A DNA stretch of 64,000 bases from Roseibium sp. (GCA_017643925.1 JAEPML010000015.1:62001-126000), one strand, 5' to 3'. Counted from the stretch's first letter, positions 7,299-15,487 are shown. The notes: a model not told the origin generated them from the sequence alone. Numbers and translations: made by a program.

Positions 7299-7988
7299 AT
7301 GAGCGAAACAAACGACCAGATGTCTCTGCTGGACGCGATCGGACTGTCCAGCCCGAAAGACGAAAAAAAGCCGGCCAAAGCGCCTGAAAAGGCCGCAAAA
7401 AAGAAAGCGTCACCGAAGCGGCAAACACCGGCCGAGACGACTTCCGAGGAGCCTCCTGCGATAGAGACCGAGGAAGAGGCCGAACCCGAAGCAGCGTCTT
7501 TGGAATCCGAGATTTCAGCAGAAGTAGACTGGGTCCCGGACGATGATGTCCGGAGCAAAGATGTCACGCTGGATCAATATATCTGCTTCGCGCTTTATTC
7601 GGCCAACCACGCCATGAACGGTGTTTACAAGGCTCTTCTCAAGGACGTCGGCCTCACCTACCCCCAGTTCCTGGCAATGACCGTGTTGTGGGAGACCAAC
7701 AACGTTCCTGTCGGCGCCATCACGGCAAAACTTCAGCTGGACACAAACACGCTGACGCCCTTGCTGAAACGCCTTGAAGCGATGGACCTGCTCACGCGGA
7801 CCCGCAACAAGAAGGACGAGCGCCAGGTCATCCTGAAACTTACGCGCAAGGGGCGCGCTCTGCAGAAGAAAACCGAGCACTTCAGCCACTGCATCCTGTC
7901 TTCGACGGGCCTCGACCTTGAAGAAGTCATGGAACTGCAGAGCAGGATCATGAAACTCCGCGACAAGTTGCGCGAAGCCGAACTTTAG
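7299..7988 (+). CDS. ohrR: OhrR-type MarR-family peroxide sensor with long N-terminal extension
   Basis: MarR-family repressor of ohr. The core (residues about 88-229) carries the OhrR hallmark LDQYICFALYSANHAMN, with the peroxide-reactive cysteine at about residue 96, then a winged helix-turn-helix (VPVGAITAKLQLDTNTLTPL, then LLTRTRNKKDERQVILKLT). The ATG at 7299 has AGGGGG four bases upstream; the longer open frame upstream overlaps ohr and the operators and is not believed. Unusual: about 85 residues rich in Lys, Pro, Ala, then Glu precede the MarR domain, whereas OhrR proteins are normally about 150 residues. The extension looks disordered. Divergent from ohr. Confidence 0.88.
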   Translation: MSETNDQMSLLDAIGLSSPKDEKKPAKAPEKAAKKKASPKRQTPAETTSEEPPAIETEEEAEPEAASLESEISAEVDWVPDDDVRSKDVTLDQYICFALYSANHAMNGVYKALLKDVGLTYPQFLAMTVLWETNNVPVGAITAKLQLDTNTLTPLLKRLEAMDLLTRTRNKKDERQVILKLTRKGRALQKKTEHFSHCILSSTGLDLEEVMELQSRIMKLRDKLREAEL

Positions 7989-8015
7989 ACCAACTGCCAA
8001 AGGGAGCTGCGCTCT

Positions 8016-8621
8016 CTAAGCTTGCGTATCGGTCCCTTTCAGAAGGACCTGGCAGATCGTGCGCGTCAGCGTGCTTCTTGCTTCTGCCGATGACCAGCCG
8101 CAATCCTGTGTGAGCAGTCCCCAGCTCTGAACGCTGAACGCGGCCCACAGATACTCGGATGCCGTTTTGGCGCTCCAGACGTCTTGCAAGGCCCCGTCCC
8201 GCTGCAGCGAGCTTGTCAGCTGCAACAGCCATTCCCTGAGCTCGGACATTCGGTCTTCCCAGGCTACTGACGCTGCCTCATCGGTGGTCCTCAGCCGGAT
8301 CAGGTCCGTGGCGACGGGAAAAATCTCCTGCACGAAATGGATCCAGACCTCGATCGTGGCCACGAGCCTGATCCTGGGATCTTCTGTTTCAAATGCCGAG
8401 AAGAGCCGCTGCCTGATATCAAGCCGGTCATCTGCCCGCCGGACCAACGCCAGGATCAAGCCTCCGCGAGAACCGAAATGATCATACACCGACTGGCGGC
8501 TGATGCCGGCTGCCTTGCCGATCTCGGCAAGGGAAACCTCGGCCCCCTTCTCGCAGATCAGGTCCCAGGCACAATCAAGAATCTCTGTTCGCGTATGTTG
8601 TAGGCGCGCTTTTCTTGACAC
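8016..8621 (-). CDS. TetR-family transcriptional regulator
   Basis: A 201-residue regulator with an N-terminal TetR helix-turn-helix (TRTEILDCAWDLICEKGAEV, then LAEIGKAAGISRQSVYDHFG). The ligand-binding C-terminal domain is helical and not assignable. The GTG at 8619-8621 gives the usual short basic N-terminus; a longer frame upstream would run through the divergent gene's control region. It is divergent from the DUF1330 gene with two identical 14-base repeats between them; one covers this start codon. It is probably an autoregulator that also controls the divergent gene. Confidence 0.85.
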   Translation of the reverse strand: MSRKARLQHTRTEILDCAWDLICEKGAEVSLAEIGKAAGISRQSVYDHFGSRGGLILALVRRADDRLDIRQRLFSAFETEDPRIRLVATIEVWIHFVQEIFPVATDLIRLRTTDEAASVAWEDRMSELREWLLQLTSSLQRDGALQDVWSAKTASEYLWAAFSVQSWGLLTQDCGWSSAEARSTLTRTICQVLLKGTDTQA

Positions 8622-8628
8622 GTGTAAA
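8615..8628. promoter_or_regulatory. Putative TetR operator, copy 1
   Basis: TTGACACGTGTAAA, containing the palindrome ACACGTGT. It is identical to the copy at 8641-8654 and overlaps the GTG start of the TetR gene, so binding could block initiation of its own transcript. Confidence 0.55.
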
Positions 8629-8640
8629 CCCAATTCCCAT

Positions 8641-8654
8641 TTGACACGTGTAAA
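8641..8654. promoter_or_regulatory. Putative TetR operator, copy 2
   Basis: Second exact copy of TTGACACGTGTAAA, 26 bases after the first. It lies just upstream of the DUF1330 gene; its TTGACA could itself be a rightward -35 element, so binding there would repress that gene. Confidence 0.55.
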
Positions 8655-8670
8655 GTAATGGAGATTTTGC

Positions 8671-9111
8671 ATGAACGTCAACCTGACTCAGACTGAATTC
8701 ACACAATGGTATGGCGCCGGAAACGACGGAAATGCGCCAACCGTGGCGCAATGGAGCGAGGTCCTGGCGCGGCCCGCAGACAAGCCTGTCACCCTGATCA
8801 ACTTTTTCAAACTGCGTGAAAAAGCGCGCTACGACGACAAGCAGGACGAGGTATCCGGCGAAGACGCCTTCGGGAAATATGCAGCCGTCAGTATTCCCAC
8901 CATGGAACGCGTTGGAGGCAAGTTCCTCTTTGTCGGCCCCTACAAGGGCATGTTTCTGGGTCAAGACGAGGACTGGGACCTTGTCGCCATAGGTTCCTAC
9001 CCGGACCTGCAGGCACTGGTCGCACTCTACGCGGACGAAGGCTATCGGGAGGTCTTTCATCACAGAACCGCAGCCTGTGAACGCCAGAAAGTCATCGTTT
9101 GCGGCGATTGA
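8671..9111 (+). CDS. DUF1330-like dimeric alpha-beta-barrel protein
   Basis: A 146-residue protein whose core (VTLINFFKLREKARY, then GKFLFVGPYKGMFLGQDEDW, then YPDLQALVALYADEGYREVF) resembles the DUF1330/ferredoxin-like barrel family. Members have been linked to small-molecule conversion, but no activity can be assigned here. GGAG lies seven bases before the ATG. It is divergent from the TetR gene and probably its target. Compositionally it is like its neighbours. Confidence 0.75.
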   Translation: MNVNLTQTEFTQWYGAGNDGNAPTVAQWSEVLARPADKPVTLINFFKLREKARYDDKQDEVSGEDAFGKYAAVSIPTMERVGGKFLFVGPYKGMFLGQDEDWDLVAIGSYPDLQALVALYADEGYREVFHHRTAACERQKVIVCGD

Positions 9112-9244
9112 GCTGAAAGCAACCTGCGGTGTGAACGGCCATCCATCGAGTGTGTAGCAATGGCATGTCGGACACCGGCCTTAGGAAAACCAACCGGGAT
9201 TAATCGAAATTAACGCTCTGATTACGCAACGTCACTAATCTAAT

Positions 9245-9312
9245 GGTTGTGAACCCCCGTTTTCACCAACTGCCCCGTGAGCACCCCGCACAGGCTCGCG
9301 GGGTATCTTTTT
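9245..9312 (+). ncRNA. Candidate small RNA with two hairpins and an intrinsic terminator
   Basis: In the gap between the DUF1330 gene and mgtE, two stem-loops follow one another. The first (9246-9253 with 9262-9270) is an eight-pair stem with one bulged C around a C-rich loop. The second (9283-9289 with 9298-9304) is a seven-pair GC stem followed by ATCTTTTT. No open frame spans this stretch. The first stem lies 135 bases beyond the DUF1330 stop, which suits a separate transcript. A weak TAATCT at 9236-9241 could be a -10 box. It resembles small trans-acting RNAs of Hyphomicrobiales in size, but I cannot name a family. Confidence 0.45.
9283..9312 (+). terminator. Intrinsic terminator
   Basis: Stem ACCCCGC/GCGGGGT with an eight-base loop followed by ATCTTTTT. 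It ends the candidate small RNA, or alternatively the DUF1330 transcript. Confidence 0.8.
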
Positions 9313-9360
9313 GACCGCGCGCAGTTTTGCCATCCCTGAAGACGGTTTCCACTAGACGCT

Positions 9361-10773
9361 TCAGAACGGCAAACCAAACCAGATTGCCGCGATCCCGAGA
9401 AAGGCAAAGAAGCCGACAACATCCGTCACGGTCGTCACGAACACGCTGGAGGCGATTGCCGGATCCACATTCAGCCGGTCAAGAACGATCGGGATCAGCA
9501 GCCCCGACAGCCCCGCAAACAGCATGTTGATGATGATGGCGCCGGCAATCACGAAGCCAAGTCCGGAATTGTCGAACCAGAGCCAGGCGGTCACGCCGAT
9601 CAAGAAGGCAAGCGCCACCCCGTTTACCGCGCTCACCAGGATCTCGCGGTTCAGGACCCTCATCATGTTTCGCGCCGACAATTCCTGGGTCGCGATGCCG
9701 CGCACCGCGACCGTCATGGTCTGTGTTCCGGCATTGCCTCCCATGGAAGCGACAATCGGCATCAGGACGGCGAGTGCCACCATTGCCTCGATCGTGTCTT
9801 CGAAGAAGGCGATCACGACGGAAGCCAGAATGGCTGTTCCGAGATTGACCACGAGCCAGGCAAGGCGGGACCGCGCAATGGTGACAACGGTGTCGGAAAT
9901 CTCCTCGTCACCAACTCCGGCAAGCGCACGCAGGTCTTCTTCGGCCTCTTCCTGAATGACATCGACAATGTCATCGACCGTCAGCACGCCGACGAGACGT
10001 TCGTTTTCGTCGACAACCGCCGAAGACACCAGATTGTAGCGCTCGAACCGGCGCGCAACCTCTTCCTGATCCTCGGTGGCGAGCACCGCTTGCCGGGTCT
10101 CCTCCATGATCGAGGTGACTTTCTCGGCACGCTTCGTACGCAGGATCTTGTCCAGATGAACCGATCCGAGCAGCTTGAAGGTCGGATCGACCACGTAGAT
10201 CTCGTAAAAGCTGTCAGGCAGATCACGTGCTTCGCGCATGTAATCGATCGTCTGCCCCACGGTCCAGAACGGTGCAACAGCAATGAACTCGCTCTGCATG
10301 CGCCGTCCGGCGCTTTCTTCGGGATAGTCCAGTGCCTTTTGAAGCTGCGCCCGATCGGCATAGGGCAGTTCACCAAGGATCGCTGCCTGCTCGTCTTCAT
10401 CCAGATCTTCCAGGATGTAGACGGCATCGTCCGAATCCAGGTCCTCTAGCCCTTCGGCAATGGCCTCGGGTGGCAGGTCTTCAAGAACTTCAAGACGAAC
10501 GGCTTCATCGATCTCGGTGAGTGCCGTGTAGTCGAATTCGTCACCAAGAAGGCGGACGAAATCTCCACGCTCATCCGCATTGAGCATTTCCAGGAGATCG
10601 CCGGTATCGGCTTCGTGCAGATCACCGGCAAGTGCTCTCAGGCCGAACTGGTCCTGTGCCTGGATGGCAGCTTCCACCGCCGCGATGAAATCCGGATTGA
10701 TGCGCTCTTCGTCGTCACGAACGGGGATCTGCGGCCCGGGAGGAGATACTTCAAGCTCGGCTGCTTCGCTCAT
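9361..10773 (-). CDS. mgtE: Magnesium transporter MgtE
   Basis: Inner-membrane Mg2+ channel of 470 residues. It shows the MgtE order: an N-terminal superhelical domain with acidic repeats (ALAGDLHEADTGDLLEML, then DDAVYILEDLDEDEQAAIL), a pair of CBS domains (about residues 130-250, ending VGVLTVDDIVDVIQEEAEED), and five membrane helices with the pore motif PIVASMGGNAGTQT and a C-terminal SSVFVTTVTDVVGFFAFLG. The ATG at 10773 has GGGAGGGG upstream and is preferred over one 33 bases earlier. The cytosolic acidic surface normally binds Mg2+ and closes the pore. A second MgtE lies at 33.6 kb. Confidence 0.94.
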   Translation of the reverse strand: MSEAAELEVSPPGPQIPVRDDEERINPDFIAAVEAAIQAQDQFGLRALAGDLHEADTGDLLEMLNADERGDFVRLLGDEFDYTALTEIDEAVRLEVLEDLPPEAIAEGLEDLDSDDAVYILEDLDEDEQAAILGELPYADRAQLQKALDYPEESAGRRMQSEFIAVAPFWTVGQTIDYMREARDLPDSFYEIYVVDPTFKLLGSVHLDKILRTKRAEKVTSIMEETRQAVLATEDQEEVARRFERYNLVSSAVVDENERLVGVLTVDDIVDVIQEEAEEDLRALAGVGDEEISDTVVTIARSRLAWLVVNLGTAILASVVIAFFEDTIEAMVALAVLMPIVASMGGNAGTQTMTVAVRGIATQELSARNMMRVLNREILVSAVNGVALAFLIGVTAWLWFDNSGLGFVIAGAIIINMLFAGLSGLLIPIVLDRLNVDPAIASSVFVTTVTDVVGFFAFLGIAAIWFGLPF

Positions 10774-10946
10774 CCGCCCCTCCCTTTTACGCCTGATCCA
10801 ATTCACCGGCCAAAAACCGACCCCTTCCGATCAGAACTAGCGTTTGCTGCCACAAAGCGCCACAGGAAAAGCGAAAACGGTCCACAGGCTTGGGGGGCAT
10901 CGATGCGAATGCAGAGACAAACCAGCTGGCCGGGAACGTGTTGCGT

Positions 10947-11270
10947 TCAAAACCCGGAACAGCCCTTCTGCCGGGCCTGTTTTCGCAGCCGGGCCAGGTA
11001 GTCGCGCGACGAACCGGGCAGGATCGCTTCGCTTGAAGATATGCACCTTTCAGATCGTTTGAAGGCGCGCCGCGCCCGTTCGGTTGTCAGACAGACGCGA
11101 CCGTCTGCAAGAACCTGCTGCTCCACATACCAGAGCTGCTGGCAGGTCATGGCGCCAAACCGCGCAGGATCAGGTATGGCAGGCTTGGCAGCGGTATGGC
11201 CCGCAGCAACCAATCCGGCACTGACTGCCAGAATGCCAGCAAGGAAAACACGACGACAAGTTCGCTTCAT
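10947..11270 (-). CDS. Small exported protein with a YARHG-like motif
   Basis: A 107-residue protein with a clear signal peptide (basic MKRTCRR, hydrophobic LAGILAVSAGLVAA, then AKPA). The mature region contains TCQQLWYVEQQVLADGRVCL followed by TTERARRAF, which resembles a YARHG-type domain of extracellular proteins, with cysteines that could form disulfides (Cys in MTCQQ, GRVC, RCIS, KGCS). The function is unknown. It stands alone between mgtE and the helicase, on the same strand as both. Confidence 0.7.
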   Translation of the reverse strand: MKRTCRRVFLAGILAVSAGLVAAGHTAAKPAIPDPARFGAMTCQQLWYVEQQVLADGRVCLTTERARRAFKRSERCISSSEAILPGSSRDYLARLRKQARQKGCSGF

Positions 11271-11373
11271 TCCGGCCCGTCTTTCCTCTTACCTTTTCAC
11301 AGTCCTGTCTCACACTAAATGACATTCGCCTTGTTCAAGTCGAACCGACAGGCAGCAAGGATCATTGATCCAC

Positions 11374-14157
11374 TTATTCCCACCGCCCCATGCGTTCGGC
11401 TTTCGGAACAAAATGAGCCGCGAAGGAGCTGGTCCGGGCTTGTAACAACATTTTCCGTCCCTGCTTGGACCTAACGGAAACCAAATCACCGTCAGATACG
11501 CGCCTTACCCAGCGTTTCACAAAGGCTTCGGCCTGTTCTTTTCGGCCAGAAAAAACGTCTGGCACCGGATGAAAGTCGACACGGTCCTGCCCAAGAAACC
11601 GGGAGCGGCGCCTCACCATGTATTTCGGGCTCTCGATAGGCCCGAGCAACTCGGCGACCGACTGCAGAAAGACTTCCCGTTCCTTCGGCTTGGCCCCATC
11701 CAGACTGAAATAATGGTCTGAAGTTCCCTTGCTGACGACGACGTTGAGGCGTTTCAGGGGAGTTTGCAGCTGTCCAATGTCTTGAAGCGTTTCAAGCACC
11801 GCGAGGCCGACTTGTTGCAAGTTGCCTTCAATCGAGCCGTTGCGCATCACCAGATAGCCGGCCCGCAGGAGTTTCGGAGCAACCAGGAAGCTCACACCAA
11901 CACCGACAACAAACAGGAGCGCAATGCTCTCGGCAGTCAATTCCTGCAGAATACCAAAGGCAAACTCCAGAAAGACGAGTAAACAGGCCATGACCCCAGC
12001 CATCAGTGCGGCAATCGAGTTTCGGTAGACCCACTGTTGCGGCGCCCGGCGTGTTCTCACGCTCGGGCGCAACACGGCTCCACCGCCGGGATCAAGCAAG
12101 GCATGCCTCCAGTCTTGCCATAAACCGGTGCGATCTGCACTCCGCGCAAAGGTTGCCCCGTTTGTCTCTTCCAAACCATCGACGTCCCAGTTTACATCGG
12201 CAAAACCCAGACGACCCAGACCTGTTTCAACCCGCGTCGGCTCCATCACCGTGAGCCCTTCAAAGGCGCGAAACCTTCGAACGAGCAAGTCTGAATCGGC
12301 GCCTAAACCAGGCCGGATCGCGTTCCAGGGTGGGGTCGAAAACAGCCTTCCCGGATATCTCAGATTGTCCGCGGCCTTCAAAAAAGCGTTCTCTTTTTGG
12401 GGCAGAGTTACACAGGCCAGGTGCCAGATATTGGCAACCTTGTCTGGTGCATCCGGGTCAATCCTGATTGCCCGACCGCGCATCTGGTTCGAGAGCATGT
12501 AAGATCCGACCACGCTTGCCAGGATCAGGCTGTTGATCGACGGAGCATCCCATCCCTCGCCGAGCAGTGACTGTGTCCCGACGAGGATGGTGATTTCCCC
12601 TTGCTGGAACACCTCCGTGACAACATGAACCATTTCGTGTGCAAGCGGCCCTCTCAGTTCGACCTCGACATAGTCGCCGTCATGCCGCAGCGGCTTCGAC
12701 AAGATGTTTTCTCGGGAGATACCCTTGCGTTCGGCTATCGCGCAAAAGGACTTTTCTGCACGGGCCGGCAAGATCACCAGGCTGCCGGTCAAGACACCCA
12801 ATTCGTATTGATAAGGTCCTTTGTCGCGCAGCGTTTCGAAGAGAGGCACAACGCCGATCTTTTCAGGGGTGAACTTGCGCTGACCGGGCTTCGGCATCTG
12901 GTCCCGTCGGATACAATCCGTGAGAATGACCATCCGCAAAGAGGTAGTCAGGCTTGAGGTCTCGGCCGCGACGATTTTCCGGATGCTTTCGATCTTTCCG
13001 AGACTGTTTCTGAGACGCTTGTTGACCTCGTCCAGATCATCCAGTTGGGGACGTCCGCGCTTCAGCCCGCCAATGCTTCGCAGATGTGCGACCAGTTTGT
13101 CCTGGATACCAGTTTGCCTGAAATGGAATTCCGGTTCATCGCAAATCACACCGGTCAGCAAGCGCTCAAGGAAGCTGCGATCAAGATCCGGCAGATCCGT
13201 GCTCTGAACACTGAACAGTTCCAGCGCGGCTGGAGGAAGCGTGTGCCCCGCTGCCTTGAGAAAGACGAGCCCTGCCAGAAAGAACTCGGCATTTCGAAAA
13301 ATCTCGTCTTCAAATTCTTCCGGGACTTTGAACCATGGCATACCCGACAAATCTGAAAGGAACTCCCCGTTGCGCAAAAGATCGTAGGCAAAGCCATTGA
13401 GATCCTTTGCAAAGGAGCGAATGAAGTCGGCATCCGGCCCGGTTGGTGCGGAAAAACATACGAGATCCTGGTGCGGACACAGATCGCCGGACTTGACGAG
13501 CTCGGGAACCGAGATCTCGCAATCAACGACACCACACAGGCTCTCATAGCGCGCCCACTCCGCCGCTTCGCAGTCATAGGGCGGTGTCGCCGTCAGCGAC
13601 ACTGTTCGGGTGTCCTGTGAAAGCGAGGTCTGCAGCTCGACCAGCGAATTGTGCCACTCCTTGCGAAGGTGATGGGCTTCGTCGAACACAAGGGTCTCGA
13701 CGCCAAGATCCCGATAGGTGCTGAACAGGTCCTCGCGCTCGATCCGAACGCTGCACCCTTCCTCATCACTTTCGCCCGACAGCGCCGCGTGAAGCCCCTG
13801 ATAGGTACTGATCGTGAGGAATTTCGGCTCGCGAATATTCAGCGAGACCCAGCTTTCATCTGCGCCTTCTTCAAGAAACAGGTCAACCAGTCGCGCCTTC
13901 CACTGGTTCCGAATGGCAAGAGACGGTGCAAAGATCAGGGCGGGTTTGCCGAGCCGGCGCATGACCTCAAGCCCGAGAACGGTCTTTCCGGAGCCGGGAG
14001 CTGCCACCACATGCAGCTGCGCATCATCAAGATGATCGGTGAGCTCATCCAGAACACGCTGCTGATAGCTCCGCCAGGGAAACTTGAAGCGGAGATCACC
14101 GAGTGGATTGTGCGGGGAATGCAATTTTTCCTCGGGTGCAGCTAGTCCTGAGCGCAT
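11374..14157 (-). CDS. Large SF2 DEAH-type helicase with two membrane segments and an unassigned C-terminal domain
   Basis: A 927-residue superfamily 2 helicase. The order is: Q-like region (PWRSYQQRVLDEL, about 27-39), Walker A AAPGSGKT (52-59), DEAH (159-162), motif III-like SLTATPP (187-193), an insertion of about 250 residues, then the second RecA lobe with LLGEGWDAPS (531-540) and arginine-finger motif QMRGRAIRID (558-567). All ATPase motifs are intact. Two strongly hydrophobic helices follow (about 713-735 and 742-765), then about 160 basic residues of no known domain. Membrane helices are very unusual in an SF2 helicase. Its ATG lies 16 bases inside the upstream gene, so translation is probably coupled. 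No nuclease or methylase motif is visible. Confidence 0.85.
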   Translation of the reverse strand: MRSGLAAPEEKLHSPHNPLGDLRFKFPWRSYQQRVLDELTDHLDDAQLHVVAAPGSGKTVLGLEVMRRLGKPALIFAPSLAIRNQWKARLVDLFLEEGADESWVSLNIREPKFLTISTYQGLHAALSGESDEEGCSVRIEREDLFSTYRDLGVETLVFDEAHHLRKEWHNSLVELQTSLSQDTRTVSLTATPPYDCEAAEWARYESLCGVVDCEISVPELVKSGDLCPHQDLVCFSAPTGPDADFIRSFAKDLNGFAYDLLRNGEFLSDLSGMPWFKVPEEFEDEIFRNAEFFLAGLVFLKAAGHTLPPAALELFSVQSTDLPDLDRSFLERLLTGVICDEPEFHFRQTGIQDKLVAHLRSIGGLKRGRPQLDDLDEVNKRLRNSLGKIESIRKIVAAETSSLTTSLRMVILTDCIRRDQMPKPGQRKFTPEKIGVVPLFETLRDKGPYQYELGVLTGSLVILPARAEKSFCAIAERKGISRENILSKPLRHDGDYVEVELRGPLAHEMVHVVTEVFQQGEITILVGTQSLLGEGWDAPSINSLILASVVGSYMLSNQMRGRAIRIDPDAPDKVANIWHLACVTLPQKENAFLKAADNLRYPGRLFSTPPWNAIRPGLGADSDLLVRRFRAFEGLTVMEPTRVETGLGRLGFADVNWDVDGLEETNGATFARSADRTGLWQDWRHALLDPGGGAVLRPSVRTRRAPQQWVYRNSIAALMAGVMACLLVFLEFAFGILQELTAESIALLFVVGVGVSFLVAPKLLRAGYLVMRNGSIEGNLQQVGLAVLETLQDIGQLQTPLKRLNVVVSKGTSDHYFSLDGAKPKEREVFLQSVAELLGPIESPKYMVRRRSRFLGQDRVDFHPVPDVFSGRKEQAEAFVKRWVRRVSDGDLVSVRSKQGRKMLLQARTSSFAAHFVPKAERMGRWE

Positions 14158-14714
14158 TCAGCCGGTCGCGTGTCCATGGTCCACTCGGCAACCGGCAAAG
14201 CCTTGAAATTCGTCTTGAATTTCTTGTCGTTGTGAACGCCGTTGCCGGTGAGCAGGTTGACATCGCATTGTCCGGCAGCGTCCGGATCCAGCGTGTCATA
14301 GTAACTGATCGTGTACCCGGCCACCTTGAACACGTTGTCGCGATAGGCAATGGTCAGGATCTGCTCCCAGCGTCCCCGACCGATCGAGGAGTTTTCCGAA
14401 TAGAGTTTCAGCGAGCCGCTTTGGGTGACTTCGATCCAGGGTTCCTGCCCATACATGCCACCACTCCAAGCAATGTCCCTGGCGTAAACAGCCTGCTGCC
14501 AGCCATCGCCGGAATCGGTAAAAATATAAAGATCATCGCCGCCGTTCCTGTTGTCGACGAGAACGGCCTTGTAGCGATAGATATCGCCATCGACAGGCGC
14601 CACCACCATTCCGGAAACTGCACTGACGTCGACGGTGGCTTCCTGGGCAAGGCCGGTGTTGGCGGCCAGTACAAAACCGGCTATCGCGACCGACCGTAAG
14701 GCAAGGCATTTCAT
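14142..14714 (-). CDS. Exported protein of unknown function upstream of the helicase
   Basis: A 190-residue protein with a signal peptide (SVAIAGFVLAANTGLAQEA, cleavage after LAQ). The mature part is rich in beta-strand-like and aromatic segments (YRYKAVLVDNRNGGDDLYIF, WIEVTQSGSLKLYSENSS) and ends with a pair of cysteines that may form a disulfide (GQCDVN, PAECAQD). I recognise no family. Its stop codon overlaps the start of the helicase gene by 16 bases, which ties the two together. No enzyme motif is evident. Confidence 0.75.
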   Translation of the reverse strand: MKCLALRSVAIAGFVLAANTGLAQEATVDVSAVSGMVVAPVDGDIYRYKAVLVDNRNGGDDLYIFTDSGDGWQQAVYARDIAWSGGMYGQEPWIEVTQSGSLKLYSENSSIGRGRWEQILTIAYRDNVFKVAGYTISYYDTLDPDAAGQCDVNLLTGNGVHNDKKFKTNFKALPVAEWTMDTRPAECAQD

Positions 14715-14875
14715 TTCCTCAAGCCTTTGTATTTACCTGAAAAATCAAAAAACGTGCCTTGGCAGCCTGCAGCATTAGCGGGTTCTTTTCAAGGCAACCA
14801 GGTCCAAGATGAGATTTCCATAAAGGCTTTGGAGTACCCAAGATTGCTGCGAAGGGTAAGAATTTGGACCCCAAA

Positions 14876-14914
14876 AAACAAAAATCCCCGCTTCCATCAG
14901 GAAGCAGGGAGATT
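14876..14914 (-). terminator. Intrinsic terminator of tRNA-Leu
   Basis: On the minus strand the tRNA is followed directly by a stem GCTTCC-TGAT-GGAAGC, extended by partly paired flanks, and then GGGGATTTTTGTTTTTTG, a clear U-tract. Confidence 0.85.
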
Positions 14915-14915
14915 T

Positions 14916-15002
14916 TGGTGCGGTCGAGAAGACTCGAACTTCCACGGGTTTTACCCCACAGCGACCTCAACGCTGCGCGTCTACCAATTCCGCCACGACC
15001 GC
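14916..15002 (-). tRNA. tRNA-Leu (anticodon GAG)
   Basis: An 87-nucleotide class II tRNA. The acceptor arms GCGGTCG and CGACCGC pair fully and CCA is encoded. The D-arm region is GGCGGAATTGGTAGACGC, the anticodon stem is CAGCG/CGCTG with loop TTGAGGT (anticodon GAG, reading CUC/CUU), a long variable arm is present, and the T-arm is GGAAGTTCGAGTCTTC. A terminator follows at once. Confidence 0.97.
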
Positions 15003-15123
15003 ATATTCGATTGTTCCCGGCGCCTGATCGCGTCGAGGCGCCCCATGTAGCAAAAGGATTTTGGGGGCGCAAGAGCCGAAATCGGAATAATTCACAGGCA
15101 CATAAAATTTCTTCGATATGTGC

Positions 15124-15399
15124 CTAGAGTGGACCGTCCGTGCGCATGGGTCTGATCTCGGGCGGGCGCATCAGGACTTCGGTGATGGAGATGCCGATCC
15201 GCTCCCCCAGGAGCACCACCTGCCCTCTGGCAACCAGGGTGTTGTTGGCATAGATCTTCACATCATCGTCTTCGGAAACGTCAAGGTCGATCACAGCACC
15301 GCGGCCCATGCGCAGGAGCTGGTGAACCGGCATCTCGCTTTCGCCGAGAACGACGGATATATCGACATTGATTTCGTCAAAGGTGGCCATTAGAGGCAT
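15124..15399 (-). CDS. fliN: FliN-like SpoA-domain protein (flagellar switch type)
   Basis: A 91-residue SpoA/FliN C-ring domain. FliN forms the cytoplasmic switch ring with FliM and FliG. The sequence follows the FliN C-terminal pattern closely: VDISVVLGESEMPVHQLLRM, GAVIDLDVSEDDDVKIYANN, LVARGQVVLLGERIGISITE. It lacks the N-terminal extension of many alphaproteobacterial FliN proteins. ATG codons lie at 15399 and 15390; either is possible. No other flagellar gene is in the window, so it may be an orphan paralogue instead of the main switch protein. It is divergent from lipB. Confidence 0.8.
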   Translation of the reverse strand: MPLMATFDEINVDISVVLGESEMPVHQLLRMGRGAVIDLDVSEDDDVKIYANNTLVARGQVVLLGERIGISITEVLMRPPEIRPMRTDGPL

Positions 15400-15487
15400 T
15401 GATCCTTAAATAGGGTGACAACCCGCAAGCGCCGCATCATACCACGTCCCCGCAAGCCAGCTCAAAAAACAAAGAAACGTCATCCAC

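Noticed and set aside
7997..8041. AAAGGGA/TCCCTTT inverted repeat between ohrR and the TetR gene as a terminator
   Set aside because: The loop is nearly 30 bases and there is no adjoining T-tract; evidence is too weak.
11374..14157. Helicase as part of a restriction or BREX/DISARM-like defence system
   Set aside because: No methylase, nuclease, PglZ or other partner gene is adjacent; neighbours are an exported protein, MgtE and a tRNA.
14876..15002. tRNA-Leu as an integration site for a mobile element
   Set aside because: No integrase, phage gene or repeated tRNA end was found within the window.
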